A stretch of DNA of 64,000 nucleotides from contig NZ_BKAH01000005.1 in the NCBI RefSeq assembly GCF_007992455.1, positions 62,001 to 126,000 of the forward strand. Direction: 5' to 3'. The position numbers and the translations under genes are program-made. Under the pieces are notes generated by a model. It did no database searches, was not told where the DNA came from, and was given only the letters and a program-made list of their open reading frames with translations. Each line of letters starts with the position of its first letter. Position 1 is the first letter of the stretch. Source of the DNA: Microbacterium saccharophilum (GTDB lineage: Bacteria > Actinomycetota > Actinomycetes > Actinomycetales > Microbacteriaceae). Positions 47,108-54,707 of the stretch are shown one piece after another.

Positions 47108-47395
47108 TCACTCGTCGTGATCGGTCGTCAGCAGCTCGGCCAGCCGGTCGAGCACGTCGTCGGCGTTGTCGCCGTCGGCGACCAGCGTCACGTAGTCGCC
47201 CTTCTCCGCCCCCAGCGAGATGACCCCGAGGATGCTGGCGGCGTTGACCGGCCCGCCGGAACCCTTCGAGATCGTCACGGGGATGCCGGCATCCTTCACC
47301 GCCTGCGCGAACAGCTTCGCGGGGCGGGCGTGCAAGCCGTTGGAGGATCCGATGCGGATCGTGCGGGTCGCCTGCGGCGTGGACTCGTCCGTCAT
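47108..47395 (-). CDS. ptsH: PTS phosphocarrier protein HPr
   Basis: A 95-residue carrier. The phosphorylated His is residue 22 in SNGLHARPAKLF; the region equivalent to the regulatory Ser46 reads NAASILGVISLGAEKGD, with Ser near 54 available. It passes phosphate from enzyme I to the IIA proteins and possibly to the PRD regulator. ATG 47395 overlaps the stop of the IIB-like gene by four bases. Confidence 0.95.
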   Translation of the reverse strand: MTDESTPQATRTIRIGSSNGLHARPAKLFAQAVKDAGIPVTISKGSGGPVNAASILGVISLGAEKGDYVTLVADGDNADDVLDRLAELLTTDHDE

Positions 47396-47733
47396 GGGGT
47401 GTTCCTCTCGGTGGCGTCTTCGTCCGCGGGTGCGGCCAGTGCGGTGTCGACGAGGGCCAGCGTGCGCGTGCCGTCGATGTCGGCGAACACGTCGTCCGGC
47501 AGCAGCACGACGCGGGCGCCGCGGTAGGCGGCATCCCGTCGGATGTTCTCGAGGGAGCGCCGCAGGTGGGGGCCCACGAGCACGACGTCCGCGGCGTCCA
47601 GGTCGATGGCGAGGGACTGCTCGGTGCCGGCGACGGCACTGAGGTCCCGTCCGGCCGCCTGGGCCGCATGGCGCACTCGCTGCGCGACGAACGTGCTCGA
47701 CGCTCCCGCGCCGCACACCACGAGGATCCTCAT
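47392..47733 (-). CDS. Orphan PTS IIB-like protein (lactose/cellobiose IIB fold)
   Basis: A 113-residue protein beginning MRILVVCGAGASSTFVAQRV, with the phospho-Cys at residue 8 in the P-loop-like CGAGASST typical of lactose/chitobiose IIB. VVLVGPHLRRSLENIRRDA and a C-terminal acidic tail follow. No IIC or IIA of that family is encoded nearby. It is first in the operon and overlaps ptsH, so it may be a phosphate-storage or signalling protein, for example toward the divergent PRD regulator. That role is inference. Confidence 0.85.
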   Translation of the reverse strand: MRILVVCGAGASSTFVAQRVRHAAQAAGRDLSAVAGTEQSLAIDLDAADVVLVGPHLRRSLENIRRDAAYRGARVVLLPDDVFADIDGTRTLALVDTALAAPADEDATERNTP

Positions 47734-47758
47734 CGACCCGCCTCCTTCCTCGCCATTC

Positions 47759-47809
47759 TTGTGAAAGCGCTGGGAGCGGACAACCAGGTTCGCTTCCGCG
47801 GGGGCGGAA
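47759..47809. promoter_or_regulatory. PTS divergent control region
   Basis: The 109-bp region between the IIB-like gene and the PRD regulator holds an inverted repeat TTCCGC-N4-GCGGAA (47794-47809) and a LacI-operator-like core in TGAAAGCGCTGGGA (about 47761-47774). Either could bind the PRD regulator or a carbon repressor. Confidence 0.4.
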
Positions 47810-47842
47810 ACTCCGTCGCGAGGGCATGGTTGACTGTCCTGC

Positions 47843-49762
47843 GTGAGCAGAGCCAGGCAGGACCGCGTCGTCGCCCTGCTCACGCGTCGCGGCGAGTGGA
47901 CGACGGCCGCCGAGCTCGCCGACGCGATCGGCGTGACGCCGCGCAGCATCCGGAGCTACGTCACCGCGCTGAACGCGCGCGTCCCCGACGGCGTCGTGGT
48001 GGAGTCGGGCCCGCAGGGCTACCGGCTCGGGCCGGACGCGGGAGCCGCGCTGCGCACCACGGGCCCGGATGCCTCCGCGCCGCGCGAGCGGCTGCACCGC
48101 CTCGTGCGGGCGATCCTCGCCGCCCCGGACGGCGTCGACGTGTTCGAGATCGCCGACACGTTCCACGTGAGCCCCGCGACCGTGGAGGCGGACCTCGGCC
48201 GGGTCCGGGCGCTGCTGGGCGGGACGGAGCTGACGCTCGAGCGCGCCGCCTCCCGCGCGCGCCTGCGCGGCACCGAGATGGCGCAGCGGCGACTGCTCAG
48301 CCGGCTCGCGCACGAGGAGACCGAGGACGGCGCCTTCGATCTGGAGGCGCTGCGCCGCACGCTCGGGGAGGGGTCGATCGGCGCCCGCGCGTTCGGCCCG
48401 TTCAAGGCCGAGCTCGTCGCCGGGCTCGGGAGCCTCGGCTACTTCGTCAACGAGTTCGGGATCGGCGACGTCATGATGCACATCGCGATCGCCGCCGACC
48501 GCGTCGCCGGCGACCACGCCCTCGACGACGGCGGCGAGGACTCCTCGCCCGCGCAGATCGCCGATCTCATCGACCGCCTCAGCGCGCAGCACCTCGGCGT
48601 GCGCCTCGGCAGCGGGGACCTCCGCCACCTCGCCGCCATCGTGCAGAGCCGCGTCGTCGCCCCGGGCGCGGCCGCCCCCGCGGAGGTCATCCGCGAGCGC
48701 GTCGACCCGGAGGTGGAGGCCGCCGTCCGCGACGTCGTCGCGCGCGCCGCGGCGGAGTTCCTCGTCGACATCGACCACGACGACTTCGTCATGCGGCTGT
48801 CGCTGCACGTGCAGAACCTCCGGGAGCGCGCCCGCGAGCAGGCCTGGTCACGGAACCCCTTGACCCGGTCGCTGAAGACCACGTACCCCATGATCTTCGA
48901 GGTCGCGGTGTTCATCGCCGACGGGCTGCGCGGGCTCCTCGGCATCCCGCTGCTCGACGACGAGATCGCCTACATCGCGATGCACGTCGGCGGCCGGCTG
49001 GAGCGCAGCCGCCGCGCGGGCGCCCTGCTGACGGCGACGATCGTCTGCCCGGGGTACTACGAGCTGCACGAGCTGCTGCGCTCGAGCGTCGACCGCTCCC
49101 TCGGCGGGGCCATCGAGGTCGTCGACGTCGAGACGCGGGTCGACCCCGACTGGGCATCGATCGACACCGACCTGATCCTCAGCACGATCGAGCCGCCGGT
49201 CGTCTCCGACCGGATCGTCCGCATCCAGCCGTTCCTCACCGAGGCCGATGTGGAGCGCGTGCAGGCCGCTGCCGGGCGGGTGCGGCGCGCACGCCGCCTC
49301 GCGCGGCTGCGCGCCGAGCTCGAGCGCTACTTCTCGCCGGATGCGTTCGTGCACGGGCTGGGCGCCGGCGTCGACGAGGAAGGCGTCATCCGCCGCCTCG
49401 GCGGCCTGCTCGTCGCGCAGGGGGTCATCGGCGAGGACTACGTCGAGCGGACGCTGGAGCGCGAGCGGCTGTCATCCACCGCGTTCACCGACGCGCTCGC
49501 CGTTCCGCACGCGATCGGGATGACCGCGACCCGCACCTCCATCGCCGTCGGCATCGCCGACCCGTCGATCCCGTGGGGCGATGCGCGCGTGCAGGTCATC
49601 GCGATGGTGGCGTTCTCGGAGTCGGACCGCGCCGCGTTCCAGACCGTGTTCGAGCAGCTCGTCGAGGTCTTCAGCGAACGGGAGAGCGTGCAGCGCATCC
49701 TCCGGCGCGGCACGACCTTCACGGCGTTCCTCGACGAGCTCGTGGCCGTCGTCGACGGCTGA
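47843..49762 (+). CDS. PRD-containing PTS transcription regulator (MtlR/BglG-type)
   Basis: A 639-residue activator or antiterminator. Residues 1-60 are a winged HTH (TTAAELADAIGVTPRSIRSY), followed by a second HTH-like part. PRD1 includes GYFVNEFGIGDVMMHIAIAA and PRD2 includes DDEIAYIAMHVGGRLERS. Next come a IIB-like domain (TATIVCPGYYE, with a Cys) and a C-terminal IIA-like domain with His in DALAVPHAIGMT. This layout is that of MtlR, whose activity depends on phosphorylation by the PTS. It is divergent from the PTS operon it probably controls. Confidence 0.9.
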   Translation: MSRARQDRVVALLTRRGEWTTAAELADAIGVTPRSIRSYVTALNARVPDGVVVESGPQGYRLGPDAGAALRTTGPDASAPRERLHRLVRAILAAPDGVDVFEIADTFHVSPATVEADLGRVRALLGGTELTLERAASRARLRGTEMAQRRLLSRLAHEETEDGAFDLEALRRTLGEGSIGARAFGPFKAELVAGLGSLGYFVNEFGIGDVMMHIAIAADRVAGDHALDDGGEDSSPAQIADLIDRLSAQHLGVRLGSGDLRHLAAIVQSRVVAPGAAAPAEVIRERVDPEVEAAVRDVVARAAAEFLVDIDHDDFVMRLSLHVQNLRERAREQAWSRNPLTRSLKTTYPMIFEVAVFIADGLRGLLGIPLLDDEIAYIAMHVGGRLERSRRAGALLTATIVCPGYYELHELLRSSVDRSLGGAIEVVDVETRVDPDWASIDTDLILSTIEPPVVSDRIVRIQPFLTEADVERVQAAAGRVRRARRLARLRAELERYFSPDAFVHGLGAGVDEEGVIRRLGGLLVAQGVIGEDYVERTLERERLSSTAFTDALAVPHAIGMTATRTSIAVGIADPSIPWGDARVQVIAMVAFSESDRAAFQTVFEQLVEVFSERESVQRILRRGTTFTAFLDELVAVVDG

Positions 49763-49780
49763 CGGGCCCGCGGCGGCGCT

Positions 49781-49865
49781 GAGAAACCACATCCGGCGTG
49801 AGAAACCACATCCGGCGTGAGAAACCACGCCGGAACGTGTTTCTCATGCCGATCGTGGTTTCTCG
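49781..49865. repeat. AGAAACCAC hairpin repeat, copy 1
   Basis: Two direct 19-bp units GAGAAACCACATCCGGCGT are followed by GAGAAACCACGCCGGAACG, TGTTTCTCATGCCGATCG and TGGTTTCTC. GAGAAACCAC and GTGGTTTCTC are perfect inverted copies, so the RNA of either strand folds. It lies between the convergent PRD regulator and acetyltransferase genes and may serve as a two-way terminator. Confidence 0.8.
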
Positions 49866-49891
49866 GCACCGCGACCCGACGGCGCCGCTGC

Positions 49892-50464
49892 TCAGGGGCG
49901 GGCGAGCCGGGTCTGCAGGCCGAGCCGGACGGCGGGCCACTCGTGCGGGAGGATCGAGTACACGACGGTGTCGCGCAGCGTTCCGTCCGGGCCGAGCCGG
50001 GCGTTGCGGAGCACGCCGTCCTGCTTCGCGCCGAGTCGTTCGATCGCGGTGCGCGACTGCCGGTTGTGCCAGTGCGTGCGGAACTCCACGGCGATCGCGT
50101 CGCACGCCTCGAACGCGTGACCGAGGAGCAGGAGCTTCGCGGCGGTGTTCACCGCCGTGCGCTGCACGCGCGGCGCGAGCCAGGTGTAGCCGATCTCCAC
50201 GTGCCGGTTCGGCTGGTCGATGCTGCAGAAAGTCGTCATGCCCACCGCCCGGCCCTCGTGGATCACGGCCCACGGGTTCATCCGACCGGCATCCCGCTCG
50301 GCGAGACGGAACGTGATCTCCTCGGCCGGCGACGCCGGGACGGAGGTGTACCAGGCGTACGCCAGGCCGGTCGCGGCCTCCGCGAGGTCGTCGGCGTGCC
50401 CGAGCGCGAGCGGCTCGAGCCGCACATGGTCGTTCTCCAGGACGCGGGGCTCCGTCAGCAGCAC
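49892..50464 (-). CDS. GNAT-family N-acetyltransferase
   Basis: A 190-residue RimJ/RimL-type acetyltransferase. ENDHVRLEPLALGHADDLAEA is the N-terminal block; VEIGYTWLAPRVQRTAVNTAA the acetyl-CoA region; HWHNRQSRTAIERLGAKQDG the late motif. The group acts on ribosomal proteins, aminoglycosides or small amines; the target is unknown here. GTG 50464 follows a leaderless promoter. The gene is flanked on both sides by copies of the AGAAACCAC repeat. Confidence 0.88.
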   Translation of the reverse strand: MLLTEPRVLENDHVRLEPLALGHADDLAEAATGLAYAWYTSVPASPAEEITFRLAERDAGRMNPWAVIHEGRAVGMTTFCSIDQPNRHVEIGYTWLAPRVQRTAVNTAAKLLLLGHAFEACDAIAVEFRTHWHNRQSRTAIERLGAKQDGVLRNARLGPDGTLRDTVVYSILPHEWPAVRLGLQTRLARP

Positions 50465-50470
50465 CGGCTC

Positions 50471-50476
50471 AGCCTA
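50471..50476 (-). promoter_or_regulatory. Leaderless -10 box, TAGGCT
   Basis: TAGGCT on the minus strand, 6 nt before GTG 50464; no ribosome site. Confidence 0.5.
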
Positions 50477-50562
50477 GCGGCCCGGTTTCGCCGCCGGGGC
50501 AGGCGCTCGGCGCAACGCGCCGCCCCCAACGCGGCCCCCCAACACGCGCGCCCAACGCGACG

Positions 50563-50632
50563 CCGAGAAACCACATCCCGCACGAGAAACCACGCCGGAA
50601 CGTGTTTCTCATGCTGATCGTGGTTTCTCGGC
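50563..50632. repeat. AGAAACCAC hairpin repeat, copy 2
   Basis: The palindrome runs from GCCGAGAAACCAC to GTGGTTTCTCGGC. Its core from GAGAAACCACGCC to TTTCTCATG is identical to copy 1, 780 bp away. The last 24 bp overlap the 3' end of the phosphohexomutase gene and encode its final residues and stop codon. Confidence 0.8.
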
Positions 50633-52312
50633 GGTACCAGGCTCCGCCGGGCGGGGTGAGGCCGAGGCGGCGGCGACGAGCTCGCGGGCGCCGGCGTCCA
50701 GCGCGGCGAGGCGTGCCGCGGCGTCGTCGGCGGAGGTTCCGCGCACGTCGAGGTATGCCTTGAGCTTGGGCTCGGTGCCGCTCGGGCGCACGATCACGCG
50801 TGACCCGTCGTCGAGCCAGAGCCGGAGCACGTCGCCGGCGGGCTCGTCGCCCGTCGCCTCCAGCAGGTCCTCGACGCGCTCGACCCGCACACCTCCGATG
50901 GCGGTCGGATGCTGCGCCCGCAGTGCCGCCATGATGCGGCCGATGATCGACACGTCCTCGACGCGCACCGAGACCTGGCTGCTGTCGAAGAAGCCGAACG
51001 TCTGCTGGAACTGGGCCAGGAGGTCGGCGACCGTGGCGCCCTGCTCGCGCGCCTCGGCGATCATCCCGAGCATCGCGACCGCGGCGGAGATGCCGTCCTT
51101 GTCGCGGACCGTGTCGGGGTTCACGAGGTACCCGAGCGCCTCCTCGAACCCGAAGACGATCCCGGGCGCGCGGGAGATCCACTTGAACCCGGTGAGCGTC
51201 GCGTGGAAGTCGAGCCCGTAGTGCTCGGCGACCGTCTGCAGGCCGGGGGAGGAGACCAGCGAGCAGGCGAGCGACCCCGCCGTCGCCGTGCGCGCGGCGC
51301 GCCACCCGAGGAGGAGCCCCACCTCGTTGCCGGTGAGCCGGCGCCAGCCGCCCTCGGCACGGGCGTCGGGGATCGCGACGGCGAGCCGGTCGGCGTCCGG
51401 GTCGTTCGCGAGGATGAACTCCGCGCCCGCCGCGCGGGCGGTCTCGTAGGAGAGGTCCATCGCCCCCGGCTCCTCCGGGTTGGGGAAGGCGACCGTGGGG
51501 AATGCGCCGTCCGGCGCGATCTGCGCCTGGACGACGACCGGCTGCGGGTAGCCCGCGAGCGTGAGGATCCGGGCGAGGGTCTCGTGTCCGACGCCGTGCA
51601 TGGCTGTGTAGACCCACGGCATCCCGGCCGCACCGGCCGGTGCCGGCGCGACGAGGGCGGTGGCCGCGACGTACGCCTCGACGACCGCCTCGTCGGTGAT
51701 CTCGTAGTCCGTCGAGCGGGGCAGGGTGCGGATGTCGCCGGCATCGGCGACCCGCTGGATCTGGGCGGCGATCTCGGCGTCGGCGGGTGCGACGATCTGC
51801 GAGCCGGCATCCTCTCCGCCGAGGTAGACCTTGTAGCCGTTGTCGTCGGGTGGGTTGTGGGATGCCGTCACCATGACGCCGGCGGCGGCGTCGAGGTGCC
51901 GCACCGCGAACGCGAGGACCGGGGTGGGCAGCAGGCGCGGCAGCAGGACGGCCCGCAGTCCCGCCCCGGCGAAGATCTCCGCGCTGTCGCGCGCGAAGAC
52001 GTCGGAGTTGCGGCGCCCGTCGTACCCGATCACGACCGTCGCGCCCGCGCCCGCGCGCGCGCGCACGTAGGCGGCGAGGCCGGCGGCGGCCTGCGTCACG
52101 AGCACGCGGTTCATGCGGTTGCTGCCGGCGCCGAGCCGGCCGCGGAGACCGGCCGTGCCGAAGGCGAGCCGTCCCGCGAAGCGGTCGGCGAGGTCGGCGG
52201 CCGCGGCGGCGTCGCCGTCCTCGGCCTGCCGGATCAGCGCGTCCAGTTCGGTGCGCGTCACGTCATCCGGGTCCTGCGCGAGCCAGGCCCGGGCGGCCTC
52301 GACGGCGCTCAC
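50609..52312 (-). CDS. Phosphohexomutase (phosphoglucomutase/phosphomannomutase family)
   Basis: A 567-residue alpha-D-phosphohexomutase. The phosphoserine loop is TASHNPPDDNGYKVY near 150, the metal loop DPDADRLAVAI, the sugar-binding loop GFEEALGYL, and the phosphate-binding loop RPSGTEPKLKAY. Size and order match the PmmB/PgcA group. GTG 52312 overlaps the PNP stop, so the two are coupled. It may make glucose or mannose 1-phosphate, or act as a phosphopentomutase on PNP product. The last residues AEKPRSA come from a repeat element. Confidence 0.93.
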   Translation of the reverse strand: MSAVEAARAWLAQDPDDVTRTELDALIRQAEDGDAAAAADLADRFAGRLAFGTAGLRGRLGAGSNRMNRVLVTQAAAGLAAYVRARAGAGATVVIGYDGRRNSDVFARDSAEIFAGAGLRAVLLPRLLPTPVLAFAVRHLDAAAGVMVTASHNPPDDNGYKVYLGGEDAGSQIVAPADAEIAAQIQRVADAGDIRTLPRSTDYEITDEAVVEAYVAATALVAPAPAGAAGMPWVYTAMHGVGHETLARILTLAGYPQPVVVQAQIAPDGAFPTVAFPNPEEPGAMDLSYETARAAGAEFILANDPDADRLAVAIPDARAEGGWRRLTGNEVGLLLGWRAARTATAGSLACSLVSSPGLQTVAEHYGLDFHATLTGFKWISRAPGIVFGFEEALGYLVNPDTVRDKDGISAAVAMLGMIAEAREQGATVADLLAQFQQTFGFFDSSQVSVRVEDVSIIGRIMAALRAQHPTAIGGVRVERVEDLLEATGDEPAGDVLRLWLDDGSRVIVRPSGTEPKLKAYLDVRGTSADDAAARLAALDAGARELVAAASASPRPAEPGTAEKPRSA

Positions 52313-53139
52313 AGCTCGCCGATCACACGGGCCAGGAGCGCGGAGATCACGGGCTCCGCCTCCCGGCCGGCTTCGATCACCTCGTGGTGGCTGAGCGGCG
52401 TCGTCTGGATGCCGGCGGCCATGTTCGTGATGAGGGAGAAGCCGAGGATCTCCATGCCCGCCTGGCGCGCCGCGATGGCCTCCAGGGCGGTGGACATGCC
52501 GACGATGCTGCCGCCGATGGTCTTCGCCATGCGCACTTCGGCGGGCGTCTCGTACTGCGGTCCGCGGAACTGGCAGTAGACCCCCTCGTCGAGCGTCGGG
52601 TCGATGCGTCGGGCGAGGTCGCGCAGGCGCACCGAGTACAGGTCGGTGAGGTCGATGAACGTCGCGCCCTCGAGCGGGGAGTCGCCGGTCAGGTTGATGT
52701 GGTCGCTGATGAGCACGGGCTGGCCGGGCTTCCAGCCCGCCTTGATGCCGCCGGCGCCGTTGGTGAGCACCATCGTGCGGGCGCCGGTCGCGGCGGCGGT
52801 GCGCACGCTGTGCACGACACGGCGCACGCCGTGACCCTCGTAGTAGTGGGTGCGCGCACCGATGACGAGAACGCGCCGGCCGGTGGGGGTCAGGATGCTG
52901 CGCAGCGACCCGACGTGACCGGCCAGGGCCGGCTTGCTGAAGCCGGTCACCTCGGTCGCCGGGATCGTGGCGGTCGTCTCGCCGATGAGGTCGGCGGCCT
53001 TCCCCCACCCGCTCCCGAGCGTCAGGGCGATGTCGTGGCGGTCGACGCCGGTGAGCCGTGCGATGTCGGCGGCGGCGTCTGCGGCGAGCTCGAACGGGTC
53101 GCTGGTGGGATCGTCGAGCGGGTTGGAGATGTCGGACAT
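52309..53139 (-). CDS. Purine-nucleoside phosphorylase (trimeric type)
   Basis: A 276-residue phosphorylase cleaving inosine and guanosine with phosphate. LTLGSGWGKAA is the phosphate loop, GARTHYYEGH the ribose region, LTNGAGGIKAGWKPG and GPQYETPAEVRM the base site, and FSLITNMAAG the late block with the purine-binding Asn. The ATG follows a leaderless promoter TAGAGT. It completes, with add, the route from adenosine to hypoxanthine and ribose 1-phosphate. Confidence 0.95.
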   Translation of the reverse strand: MSDISNPLDDPTSDPFELAADAAADIARLTGVDRHDIALTLGSGWGKAADLIGETTATIPATEVTGFSKPALAGHVGSLRSILTPTGRRVLVIGARTHYYEGHGVRRVVHSVRTAAATGARTMVLTNGAGGIKAGWKPGQPVLISDHINLTGDSPLEGATFIDLTDLYSVRLRDLARRIDPTLDEGVYCQFRGPQYETPAEVRMAKTIGGSIVGMSTALEAIAARQAGMEILGFSLITNMAAGIQTTPLSHHEVIEAGREAEPVISALLARVIGEL

Positions 53140-53145
53140 GGGTCC

Positions 53146-53151
53146 ACTCTA
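53146..53151 (-). promoter_or_regulatory. Leaderless -10 box of the PNP gene, TAGAGT
   Basis: TAGAGT on the minus strand, 6 nt before ATG 53139; no ribosome site. Confidence 0.5.
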
Positions 53152-53220
53152 GGAACCCGGACCGGTCGGGGGCCACACGACGCGACACGGACGCACGGCG
53201 AGGACTGAGACAATGGAGGA

Positions 53221-54672
53221 ATGACCTTGAGCTTCGAGAGCACGCAGAGCGTCATCGTCCTCGGTGGCGGTCCCGGCGGGTACGAGGCGGCGCTGGCCGC
53301 CGCGCAGCTCGGAGCAGAGGTCACCCTCGTCGAGCGCGCGGGTGTCGGCGGGTCGGCCGTCATCACGGATGTCGTGCCGTCGAAGAGCCTCATCGCGACG
53401 GCGGATGCCGCCGTCGCGATCTCGGAGGCCTCGGACCTCGGCGTGCAGCTGTTCGCGACGTCCGAGCGCGGCAAGCCGCTGAAGCCCCAGGTCGCGATCA
53501 ACCTCGCCGCCGTCAACAAGCGGCTGATGTCGCTGGCGCGCCAGCAGTCCGACGACATGCGCGCGACGCTCGTGGAGGCCGGTGTCCGCCTCATCTCCGG
53601 GCACGGCCGTCTCGACGGCACGCACGCGGTCGTGGTCTCGACGAGTCAGGGCGGCACCGACTTCGACCGCATCGAGGCCGACACCATCGTCGTGTCGGTC
53701 GGGGCCTCGCCGCGCGAGCTGCCCACGGCGATGCCGGACGGGGAGCGCATCCTCACCTGGACGCAGCTGTACGACATGAAGACGCTCCCCGAGCACCTCA
53801 TCGTCGTCGGCTCCGGCGTGACGGGAGCCGAGTTCGCGTCCGCGTACATGAACCTCGGCGCGAAGGTCACGCTCATCTCCAGCCGCGACCAGGTGCTCCC
53901 CGGCGAGGACACCGACGCCGCCGCGGTCATCGAGAAGGTGTTCAAGCGCGGCGGGATGACGGTGCTCGCGAAGTCGCGTGCGGAGAAGGTCGAGCGGGTC
54001 GGCGACGGCGTCGTCGTGACGCTCGGCGACGGCCGGACGGTCGAAGGCAGCCACTGCCTCATGGCCGTCGGCTCCATCCCGAACACGACGGGCATCGGCC
54101 TCGAGGACGCCGGCGTGCAGCTGGCGGAGTCCGGGCACATCCAGGTGAACCGCGTCGCGCGGACCTCGGTGCCGAACATCTACGCCGCAGGCGACTGCAC
54201 GACGTTCGTGCCGCTGGCATCCGTCGCCTCCATGCAGGGGCGCATGGCCGTCTTCCACGCCCTCGGCGACGCCGTCATCCCGCTGGATCGCCGCCGCATC
54301 GCGGCGAACATCTTCACGGCCCCCGAGATCGCCACCGTCGGGTACCAGGTGAAGGACATCGAGGCGGGCCGCATCGACGGGTACGTGCACAAGCTGCCGC
54401 TGGCGGCCAACGCCCGCGCGAAGATGATGGGCGTCAAGGACGGGTTCGTGAAGCTCATCGCGCACACCGGGTCGGGGATCGTGCTCGGCGGTGTGATCGT
54501 GGCGCCCCGCGCGTCGGAGCTGATCTACCCGATCGCGATCGCCGCCGAGCGGCGCCTCACGGTGGACCAGCTCTCCCGCGTCTTCGCCGTGTACCCCTCG
54601 CTGTCCGGCAGCATCACGGATGCCGTGCGCGCGATGCACCCGATCGACCGGAGCAACACCGAGGTCAGCTGA
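53221..54672 (+). CDS. lpdA: LpdA-type NAD(P)H-quinone dehydrogenase, cysteine-free
   Basis: A 483-residue flavoprotein of the disulfide-reductase family. FAD motif VLGGGPGGYEAALAA is near 14; NAD motif IVVGSGVTGAEFASAY near 193; NIYAAGDCTT near 320. The segment that should hold the redox Cys pair (GGTCxNxGCxPSK) reads GGSAVITDVVPSKSLI, and the C-terminal HPT His-Glu pair is missing, as in mycobacterial LpdA (Rv3303c). It therefore cannot be a dihydrolipoamide dehydrogenase and probably reduces quinones with NAD(P)H. Likely leaderless (GACAAT, 6 nt). Confidence 0.9.
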   Translation: MTLSFESTQSVIVLGGGPGGYEAALAAAQLGAEVTLVERAGVGGSAVITDVVPSKSLIATADAAVAISEASDLGVQLFATSERGKPLKPQVAINLAAVNKRLMSLARQQSDDMRATLVEAGVRLISGHGRLDGTHAVVVSTSQGGTDFDRIEADTIVVSVGASPRELPTAMPDGERILTWTQLYDMKTLPEHLIVVGSGVTGAEFASAYMNLGAKVTLISSRDQVLPGEDTDAAAVIEKVFKRGGMTVLAKSRAEKVERVGDGVVVTLGDGRTVEGSHCLMAVGSIPNTTGIGLEDAGVQLAESGHIQVNRVARTSVPNIYAAGDCTTFVPLASVASMQGRMAVFHALGDAVIPLDRRRIAANIFTAPEIATVGYQVKDIEAGRIDGYVHKLPLAANARAKMMGVKDGFVKLIAHTGSGIVLGGVIVAPRASELIYPIAIAAERRLTVDQLSRVFAVYPSLSGSITDAVRAMHPIDRSNTEVS

Positions 54673-54707
54673 CCGCCGCCCCCGCGCACCCCCGGGGGCC
54701 CGGTCAG
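54669..54707. terminator. Bidirectional terminator between lpdA and the carboxylase gene
   Basis: CTGACCG (54669-54675) and CGGTCAG (54701-54707) flank a GC-rich centre with CCCCCGGGGG. The arms overlap the stop codons of both convergent genes. Confidence 0.5.
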
